A stretch of DNA of 7,164 nt from Thioalkalivibrio sp. (GTDB lineage: Bacteria > Pseudomonadota > Gammaproteobacteria > Ectothiorhodospirales > Ectothiorhodospiraceae), in contig PWRV01000130.1 in the NCBI GenBank assembly GCA_003563455.1, positions 1 through 7,164 of the forward strand, written 5' to 3'. Shown in pieces: positions 1-5,736 of the stretch. The notes beneath the pieces were generated by a model. That model made no database searches, had not been told where the DNA came from, and was given only the letters and a program-made list of their open reading frames with translations. The translations under genes and the position numbers were made by a program. Position 1 is the stretch's first letter. Each line of letters starts with the position of its first letter.

Positions 1-519
1 CCCGAGGCCGACCAGGCCGACATGGCCTTCTTCCTGGACCAGATCCGCACCGTGTTGCCCGTGCTCGGCTTCGAATTTCTGCGTGATGCCAGCCGCCCGC
101 CTTCGCGGGATGCGGTGGTAGGGGCCGTCGGTTCCGGATCTCAGATTCCGGAATCGCCAAGGTTCCGCCTGACGCTTCCCAAGCACGCCATTACGGCGTA
201 CGGGCAGGAGGTGGAGGGCGAGTTTTTCGTCCTGAAGGGTTCGCACGCGCGCGGGGAGTGGGCAGCGCGGGGCCACCACTACGAGCGCCTGCACCAGCAA
301 CTGTGCGAGGAAGGCGTACTGGTCGAGGACGAGAAGGGGCTGTTGCGATTCTCCCGCGACTACGCATTCTCGAGCCCCAGCGCTGCCGCGGCCATGGTTG
401 TCGGCAGAGCGGCCAACGGCCGTACCGAATGGAAGCGCGAGGGCTCGGGCCAGACCTATGCCGAATGGCAGGAACAGGTGGTGGACGCGGCCGCCAAGGG
501 GACGGAAGCGGGAGGGTAA
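1..519 (+). CDS. GIY-YIG nuclease family protein, DUF4357 C-terminal part (5' truncated by window edge)
   Basis: The frame is open to the first base of the window, so the first ATG at 22 is probably internal and the gene starts upstream. Numbering from that ATG, residues 1-20 (FLDQI..LPVLGFEFL) resemble the segment that usually follows a GIY-YIG nuclease domain. Residues 67-148 are a clear DUF4357 domain: FFVLKGSHARGEW, then YERL, GVLVED, FSRDYAFSSPSAAA and the signature ANGRTEWK. The catalytic GIY-YIG portion itself is not visible, so nuclease activity is inferred from family architecture, not seen. Members of this family often lie in or beside type I restriction-modification loci, which agrees with the hsdR gene 0.9 kb downstream. 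The stop codon overlaps the start of the DUF3800 gene (TAATG), so the two are probably translationally coupled. DUF4357 identity is strong; the exact role is unknown. Confidence 0.85.
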   Translation, partial: PEADQADMAFFLDQIRTVLPVLGFEFLRDASRPPSRDAVVGAVGSGSQIPESPRFRLTLPKHAITAYGQEVEGEFFVLKGSHARGEWAARGHHYERLHQQLCEEGVLVEDEKGLLRFSRDYAFSSPSAAAAMVVGRAANGRTEWKREGSGQTYAEWQEQVVDAAAKGTEAGG

Positions 520-1280
520 TGGGCGCTGTGGGGGAGAGAAGCAGGCAGTTCAGCGATTACATCGTCTACGTGGACGAGAGTGGCGACCACGGGTTGCGCC
601 ATATCAATCCCGAGTATCCCGTCTTCGTGCTGGCATTCTGCCTGCTGCACAAACAGATGTACCTCGAGCAAGTCGTCCCGAAGCTCCAGGAGCTGAAGTT
701 CCGATATTTCGGCCACGACATGGTGGTGTTCCACGAAGCAGAGATCCGGAAATCCAAGGGTCCTTTCAACATCCTGCTTAATGCCGAGGTGCGGCGGTCT
801 TTTCTAACGGATCTTTCTCGGGTGATGGAAGAGTCACCATTCACGCTGGTTGCGAGCTGCATTGACAAGCGGCGGTTCAGGGATCGGCATGGCGATGGCG
901 AGAACCCTTACCATGTGGCCATGGAGTTCGGACTCGAGCGCGTCTACATGGAATTGCAGGCGCAAGGTCAACGCAAGCGGCTGACGCATGTGGTGTTCGA
1001 GCAACGTGGGCGCGAGGAGGACGCGGCGCTGGAATTGGAATTTCGCCGGATCCTTGATCGCTCGCGCCTTGAGGGACTGGGGGAGAGCCTGGATTTGGTG
1101 TTGGCGAACAAACTGACGAACTCGGCGGGCTTGCAGCTCGCCGACATGGTCGCGCGTCCGATCGGCCGGCATCTGCTGGCTCCAGAACAGGCCAACCGAG
1201 CCTACGAGACTCTGAGTCGGAAGTTCCGTCGTGACCGGGGCGGAAACATCGATGGTTGGGGTCTGAAGGTCTATCCGTAG
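519..1280 (+). CDS. DUF3800 domain-containing protein (RNase H-like fold)
   Basis: A 253-residue protein. The same frame stays open upstream to an ATG at 258, but that stretch only shadows the DUF4357 gene. The ATG at 519 overlaps the preceding stop by one base and has purine-rich stretches just upstream (GGAAG at 504, GGAGG at 511). The DUF3800 pattern is clear: YIVYVDESGDHG at residues 14-25 (Asp19, Glu20), FHEAEI at 71-76, VVFEQRG at 158-164 (Glu161), LQLADMVARP at 205-214 (Asp209) and the family-typical end GWGLKVYP. The spaced acidic residues match the metal-binding set expected of an RNase H-like nuclease; catalysis has not been shown here. DUF3800 genes are common in defence islands and on mobile elements with no settled function. 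Co-transcription with the DUF4357 gene suggests that they act together. Confidence 0.9.
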   Translation: MGAVGERSRQFSDYIVYVDESGDHGLRHINPEYPVFVLAFCLLHKQMYLEQVVPKLQELKFRYFGHDMVVFHEAEIRKSKGPFNILLNAEVRRSFLTDLSRVMEESPFTLVASCIDKRRFRDRHGDGENPYHVAMEFGLERVYMELQAQGQRKRLTHVVFEQRGREEDAALELEFRRILDRSRLEGLGESLDLVLANKLTNSAGLQLADMVARPIGRHLLAPEQANRAYETLSRKFRRDRGGNIDGWGLKVYP

Positions 1281-1287
1281 CACAAAG

Positions 1288-1321
1288 CAAGGGGCCCCGA
1301 CGCGTTCGCCGAGGCCCCTTG
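1288..1321 (+). terminator. GC-rich hairpin after the DUF3800 gene, possible terminator
   Basis: A perfect 9-bp stem (CAAGGGGCC, 1288-1296, with GGCCCCTTG, 1313-1321) encloses a 16-base loop, starting 7 bases after the DUF3800 stop. No T-run follows on the + strand, so it is not a textbook intrinsic terminator. Its position at the end of the upstream pair, with a 106-bp gap before hsdR, suggests that it ends or attenuates the first transcript. On that reading hsdR would be transcribed from its own promoter, as is usual for type I restriction subunits. I could not pick out a convincing -10/-35 pair in 1322-1427. Confidence 0.5.
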
Positions 1322-1427
1322 TCGATCGAGCATTCCCGATCCATTGGCCTTAGGGTAGGCGCTGGCGGGCCTGGATTTCAAGTTTGCGGATGGCTCGAGC
1401 AATTACGACAGACGACAGGACGGATTC

Positions 1428-4400
1428 ATGGCGGACAGCAGGGAAACCCGGTTCCAGCAGGACATCATCGACGCGATGACCGCCGATGGCTGGTTGACCG
1501 GTCCGGCGATCGGCTTTGACACCGCCAACGCCCTGTACACCGAGGACCTGATCGGCTACCTGCAGGAGGCCTGGCCGGAGCGCTGGGAGAAGTTCGCCGC
1601 GAAGAACCCGCGGGACCCGCAACGGGCCCTGGTGCGCGCAGTCACACGCGAGTTGGATAGGGGCGGCGCGCTGGATGTACTGCGCCATGGCATCAAGACG
1701 CCGGGGGTGAAGCTGGATCTGTGCAGTTTCAAGCCCGACCACGGCATGAATCCCGAGTCTCTGGCCCGCTACCGCGCCAACCGACTGCGCGTGGTGCCGG
1801 AGGTGCCGTACTCTCCGCATGCACGCAGCGGGGAGTACAACCCGCGACTGGACCTCGTGTTGTTTGTCAACGGCATCCCCTCCGCGACACTGGAGCTGAA
1901 GAGCGAGTTCAAGCAGTCGGTGGAGAACGCCAAGCGCCAGTACCGCCGTGACCGCCCGGTAAAGGACCCGATCACACGCAAACCCGAGCCGCTGCTGAGC
2001 TTCAAGCGCGGGGCGTTGGTGCACTTCGCGGTAAGCCAGTACGAAGTGGCGATGACCACCCGCCTGGCCGGCAGGGACACTCTCTTCCTGCCCTTTAACC
2101 AGGGAGCCGAAGACGGCGGGGCTGGCAACCCGGCACCCCCCGATGCGGATTCCTACGCGACCGGCTACCTGTGGCAACGAGTCTTCCAACCCGATGCCTG
2201 GCTGAAGGTAGTGGGGCGCTTCCTGCATCTGGAACAGAAGACGGTCGAGGACTTCCACGGCAAGCGCAGTAAGAAGGAGGCCCTGATCTTCCCGCGCTTT
2301 CACCAGTGGGATGTGGTGAACCAGCTGATCGAGGCCACACGCGAGGAGGGCGCCGGACAGCGCTACCTGATCCAGCACAGCGCGGGTTCCGGCAAGTCGA
2401 ACTCCATCGCCTGGATCGCGCACCAGCTCGCCTCGCTGTACGACGAGAACGGCCAGAAGCTCTTCAACTCCGTGGTGGTGGTCACCGACCGTACGGTGCT
2501 GGACAGCCAGCTCCAGGAGACCATCTACCAGTTCGAGCACGCCCATGGGGTGGTGCGGCCGATCACCCGCGATTTCGGCAACCAGAGCAAGTCGGAGCAA
2601 CTGGCCGAGGCGCTGGCCGCGCAGACGCGCATCATCATCGTGACCATCCAGACCTTTCCGGCGCTATTCGATGCATTGGACAAGCGTCCGGATCTGGCCG
2701 CCGGGCGCTACGCGGTGATCGCCGACGAGGCGCATTCCTCGCAGACCGGCTCATCCGCGACCAAGCTGAAGGCGATCCTGGGCGCGGATAAGTTGGAGAG
2801 CGAAGAGATCAGTGCCGAAGAGCTCATGGATGCGGCGGTCGCCGCGCGCAGGCCCTCCGACCGCATCAGCTACTACGCCTTCACCGCCACCCCCAAGGCG
2901 AAGACCCTGGAGCTGTTCGGACGCCCGCCAAACTCCGATCTTCCGCCCTCGGCCGACAACAAGCCCGAGCCGTTCCATCTGTATTCGATGCGCCAGGCTA
3001 TCGAGGAAGGCTTCATCCTCGACGTGCTGAAGAACTACACCACCTATGCCACCGCCTGGAAGCTCGCGCACCCCCATGGCGATGACCAGGAAGTGGAATC
3101 GCGGAAGGGCGCGACCAAGCTCGCCCGCTGGGTGCGACTGCACCCGTACAACATCTCGCAACGGGTGGAGGTCATCGTTGAGCACTTTTGCGCCAACGTG
3201 CGCCACCTCCTCGACGGGCAGGCGAAGGCAATGGTGGTGACCGGCAGCCGGCAGGAGGCGGTGCGCTACGCATTGGCGATGCGTGCGTACATCCAGGAGA
3301 AGGGCTATAGCGGTGTGTATGCCTTGGTGGCGTTCTCGGGCTCCGTGCCGCCGGATGGTGTGATTCCCCAGGAAGTGACCGAATACAGCACGCTGCTGAA
3401 CCCGGATTTGCAGGGCCGCGACTTGGCCGAGGCTTTCAACACTGCTGAGTTTAATGTGATGATCGTCGCCAACAAGTTCCAGACCGGGTTCGACCAGCCC
3501 AAGCTCTGCGCGATGTACGTGGACAAGAAGCTGCAAGGCGTGGAATGCGTGCAGACGCTCTCGCGCCTGAACCGGACCTTCCCCGGCAAGGAGAACACCT
3601 TCGTCCTCGATTTCTTCAACGATGCCGAGGATATCCTCGAAGCCTTCCGCCCGTATTACAACAAGGCCGAGCTGGCCGACATTTCTGACCCAAACGTGGT
3701 GTACGACCTGCAGCGCACCCTGGATGCCTCAGGCATCTATCACTGGGATGAGGTCGAGAACTTCGCACGCGCCTTCTTCAACCCCAACGTGAATGCCAGC
3801 CAGCTTAGCTACTACTGCCAGCCCGCGAAGGAACGCTATACCAGCCGCTACAAGGCCGTGCTGGAACAGATCCAGACATGGAAGGCCGCCCACGCGCAGG
3901 CCGAGCGCGACGGCGACAAGACTGGCCTGCACCGCGCCGAGCAGGAGCTGAAAGACGCCCACACCACCCGCGACGAGCTCGACCTGTTTCGCAAGAACCT
4001 GCAGAGCTTCGTGCGCAGCTACGAGTTCCTCTCCCAGATCGTTGACTTCGAGGACCGCGAGCTGGAGGAACTGTGCGTGTACGCCCGCGCACTGCATCCG
4101 CTGCTGCGCGTGGAGAACCTCGAAGAAGACGAGCTCGACGTGTCGGAACTGGAACTGACCCATTACCGCCTGAACAAGCGCGCCGAACAACAACTGAACC
4201 TCAGGGAAGAAGAGGGCGACTTTGACGGCCTGAGACCTGTGTCCGATGTCGGATCCGGCAAGCCCCACGACCCGGAAAAGAAACGCCTCTCCGAGATCAT
4301 CGAACAGCTTAACGACCTCTTCGGCGCCGAAGTGAGCGACAAGGATAAGCTCCACTTCGCCCATGGCGTGGCCGATCGAATCCGGCGCGACGAGTCCGTG

Positions 4401-4622
4401 ATGGCCCAAGTCCAGAACCACAGCCCCGAACAGGTGATGCACGGCCTGTTCCCCAAACTCGTCACCGATACCGTCCTCGACGCTATGACCGACCATGAAA
4501 AACTCGCCATGCAGGTGTTGGAAGATCCCAAGCGCGGCCGCGATTTTGCGCTATTCATCCTGCGCCTGCTGACCCCTGATGCAGGTGATGGACGAACCAC
4601 GGTTATGAAAAATAACCCATGA
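1428..4622 (+). CDS. hsdR: Type I restriction endonuclease subunit R (HsdR)
   Basis: A 1064-residue motor and nuclease subunit, normal length for HsdR. In complex with HsdM and HsdS it translocates and cleaves unmodified DNA using ATP. Start ATG 1428 has AGGA at 1417-1420, 7 bases upstream. The N-terminal nuclease domain has Asp142 (PRLDLVLF) and Glu156-x-Lys158 (TLELKSE), the PD-(D/E)xK core. The superfamily 2 helicase motifs follow in order: Walker A AGSGKS 319-324, motif Ia VVVVTDRTVLDSQ 349-361, DEAH 433-436, FTATP 485-489, motif IV near MVVTGSR 602-608, motif V VANKFQTGFDQPKL 680-693 and motif VI QTLSRLNR 709-716. The C-terminal third is helical and charged, with likely coiled coil around residues 800-880, where the HsdM/HsdS contact usually lies. 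All key residues are intact. The last ~15 residues (from TPDAGDG) look like a nonconserved tail. hsdM and hsdS are not in the window. Confidence 0.97.
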   Translation: MADSRETRFQQDIIDAMTADGWLTGPAIGFDTANALYTEDLIGYLQEAWPERWEKFAAKNPRDPQRALVRAVTRELDRGGALDVLRHGIKTPGVKLDLCSFKPDHGMNPESLARYRANRLRVVPEVPYSPHARSGEYNPRLDLVLFVNGIPSATLELKSEFKQSVENAKRQYRRDRPVKDPITRKPEPLLSFKRGALVHFAVSQYEVAMTTRLAGRDTLFLPFNQGAEDGGAGNPAPPDADSYATGYLWQRVFQPDAWLKVVGRFLHLEQKTVEDFHGKRSKKEALIFPRFHQWDVVNQLIEATREEGAGQRYLIQHSAGSGKSNSIAWIAHQLASLYDENGQKLFNSVVVVTDRTVLDSQLQETIYQFEHAHGVVRPITRDFGNQSKSEQLAEALAAQTRIIIVTIQTFPALFDALDKRPDLAAGRYAVIADEAHSSQTGSSATKLKAILGADKLESEEISAEELMDAAVAARRPSDRISYYAFTATPKAKTLELFGRPPNSDLPPSADNKPEPFHLYSMRQAIEEGFILDVLKNYTTYATAWKLAHPHGDDQEVESRKGATKLARWVRLHPYNISQRVEVIVEHFCANVRHLLDGQAKAMVVTGSRQEAVRYALAMRAYIQEKGYSGVYALVAFSGSVPPDGVIPQEVTEYSTLLNPDLQGRDLAEAFNTAEFNVMIVANKFQTGFDQPKLCAMYVDKKLQGVECVQTLSRLNRTFPGKENTFVLDFFNDAEDILEAFRPYYNKAELADISDPNVVYDLQRTLDASGIYHWDEVENFARAFFNPNVNASQLSYYCQPAKERYTSRYKAVLEQIQTWKAAHAQAERDGDKTGLHRAEQELKDAHTTRDELDLFRKNLQSFVRSYEFLSQIVDFEDRELEELCVYARALHPLLRVENLEEDELDVSELELTHYRLNKRAEQQLNLREEEGDFDGLRPVSDVGSGKPHDPEKKRLSEIIEQLNDLFGAEVSDKDKLHFAHGVADRIRRDESVMAQVQNHSPEQVMHGLFPKLVTDTVLDAMTDHEKLAMQVLEDPKRGRDFALFILRLLTPDAGDGRTTVMKNNP

Positions 4623-4667
4623 GAGGTGGTCCCAATCGAGTGGCCTATTTGCCGCAACCATGTGCAA

Positions 4668-4743
4668 GGGACGGGGGCAGGTCTCACAATTCAACTCTTT
4701 GTTGATGCGCTGTGTTGGAATGTGAGACCTGACCCCCGTTTCC
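4668..4743. repeat. Imperfect inverted repeat, probable REP/RAYT-type or MITE-like element
   Basis: This lies between hsdR and the NERD gene. The left arm (4668-4695) and right arm (4714-4743) are near-complements: ACGGGGG 4671-4677 pairs with CCCCCGT 4733-4739, and AGGTCTCACA 4679-4688 pairs perfectly with TGTGAGACCT 4721-4730. The left arm lacks one T that the right arm's partner sequence has (GGGGGCAGG versus GGGGGTCAGG), and there are small mismatches toward the loop. The loop region carries a smaller nested hairpin, CAAC-TCTTT-GTTG (4692-4704). The GGGGTCAGGTCTCACATT-like arms resemble, from memory, dispersed palindromes linked to REP-associated (Y1/IS200-like) transposases in Gammaproteobacteria. 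No transposase gene is present, so this would be a non-autonomous copy. It could also act as a transcription barrier after hsdR. Confidence 0.6.
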
Positions 4744-4789
4744 TTGACGCCTGCGAGTCGCTGAATCGGGTCTAACCGAGTTGCTTTCA

Positions 4790-5593
4790 ATGGCCGAGAT
4801 GCCGCCCATGGATTTCATCACTCCAATTGTCCAGGCCTTCGCTCAGGTTTGGTGGCTGTTTGCGATTCCTGCGGTCCTAGGGCTTCTGTTCGCGTTACTG
4901 GCTCTTCCAGCCGTGAAAGGTTATCTGGGAGAGTTGGTGGTACGCGTTTTGGCCAGGAGGCTGCTGGATCCCGACACCTATGTGCCGCTGCACAATGTCA
5001 CGCTGCGCACGCGTGACGGCACCACTCAAGTCGACCACGTGATCGTGTCCCCCTTCGGTATCTTCGTGATCGAGACGAAGAACATGGGCGGCTGGATCTT
5101 CGGGGGCGAGAGGGAGCCGCAATGGACGCAGAAGATCTTCCGAAAAACCTTCCGCTTTCAGAACCCCTTACGGCAGAACCACAAGCACGTGAAGGCGGTG
5201 GAAGAAATCCTCGGGGTTCCGTCCGATACCGTCCACTCCGTGGTGGTCTTCATGGGCGACAGCCGGTTCAAGACGGCGATGCCGACGAACGTGAAGCATG
5301 GCCTCGGATACATTCGTTACATCAAGTCGTTCCAGGAGCGCGTCTTTTCGGAGGAGGAAGTCCAGGGACTGGTTTCCCGCCTGGAATCGGGCCGTATGCG
5401 ACCGTCGCTGGAGACACACAGGAACCACGTGACCAACCTGAAGAAGCGCGCGGATCCTTCCGCCGAGCGCTCGTGTCCGGCCTGCGGTAGTCCGATGGTG
5501 ATCCGCAACGTTCGCCGCGGTGCCCGTGCGGGTCAGCAATTCTGGGGTTGCTCTGGTTATCCCAAGTGCCGGGTGACGCAGGAGATCGGGTAG
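4790..5593 (+). CDS. Membrane-anchored NERD-domain nuclease-like protein with C-terminal C4 zinc finger
   Basis: About 267 residues from ATG 4790. TTG 4781, ATG 4799 and ATG 4808 are also in frame; none has a good Shine-Dalgarno sequence, so the start is uncertain, and 4808 would begin right before the membrane segment. Numbering from 4790, residues ~16-42 (WWLFAIPAVLGLLFALLAL core) form one transmembrane helix. The NERD domain follows: KGYLGE at 43-48, VDHV with Asp82, and FVIETKN with Glu95 and Lys97, matching the D/ExK nuclease core, then WxQ and QNPLRQN near 112-130. Residues 229-260 form a topoisomerase-type C4 zinc finger: CPAC, then the FWGCSGYPKC pattern (Cys229, Cys232, Cys254, Cys260). 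This suggests a DNA-binding nuclease held at the inner membrane. It is the same orientation as hsdR but separated by the repeat element, so probably an independent gene. Substrate and role are unknown. Confidence 0.9.
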   Translation: MAEMPPMDFITPIVQAFAQVWWLFAIPAVLGLLFALLALPAVKGYLGELVVRVLARRLLDPDTYVPLHNVTLRTRDGTTQVDHVIVSPFGIFVIETKNMGGWIFGGEREPQWTQKIFRKTFRFQNPLRQNHKHVKAVEEILGVPSDTVHSVVVFMGDSRFKTAMPTNVKHGLGYIRYIKSFQERVFSEEEVQGLVSRLESGRMRPSLETHRNHVTNLKKRADPSAERSCPACGSPMVIRNVRRGARAGQQFWGCSGYPKCRVTQEIG

Positions 5594-5672
5594 CGAGGTA
5601 TGCCGGTCTTCGCCGATCGGGCGGCCCGGCCGACATGCCCGTGCGCGCGAGCGACGCTTGCGGCGCTGCCTA

Positions 5673-5694
5673 TTGGAACGTGTGGTTGGAACGT
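5673..5694 (+). repeat. Short direct repeat upstream of the rpn gene
   Basis: Two exact copies of TTGGAACGT (5673-5681 and 5686-5694), one turn-like 13-base period apart, lie 43 bases before the rpn start codon. The second copy runs into TATAGG (5694-5699), which with the first TTGGAA would make a -35/-10 pair at a short 15-base spacing. It may therefore be an operator, part of a weak promoter, or chance. Confidence 0.3.
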
Positions 5695-5736
5695 ATAGGC
5701 TTCACCCATCCCGCCAAGGACGGAGGGTCCCGGTGC

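Noticed and set aside
258..518. Upstream extension of the DUF3800 frame to ATG 258
   Set aside because: The added 87 residues are Arg/Gly-rich and shadow the DUF4357 gene in another frame; the domain starts right after ATG 519.
1350..2600. Long minus-strand open frame of 416 codons opposite hsdR
   Set aside because: An antisense shadow of a GC-rich gene; the plus strand carries unmistakable HsdR motifs and this translation shows no recognisable domain.
2751..3536. Minus-strand open frames opposite the hsdR helicase core (also 3729-4496)
   Set aside because: Composition-driven shadows in valine/leucine/histidine-rich frames without motifs.
4744..4776. TTGACG at 4744-4749 as a -35 box for the NERD gene
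   Set aside because: No acceptable -10 hexamer at 16-18 bases; the nearest candidate (TCTAAC, 4771) is 21 bases away.
5548..5736. Upstream extension of the Rpn frame overlapping the NERD gene
   Set aside because: The extra 63 residues resemble no family, and ATG 5737 has a proper ribosome binding site and the family N-terminus.
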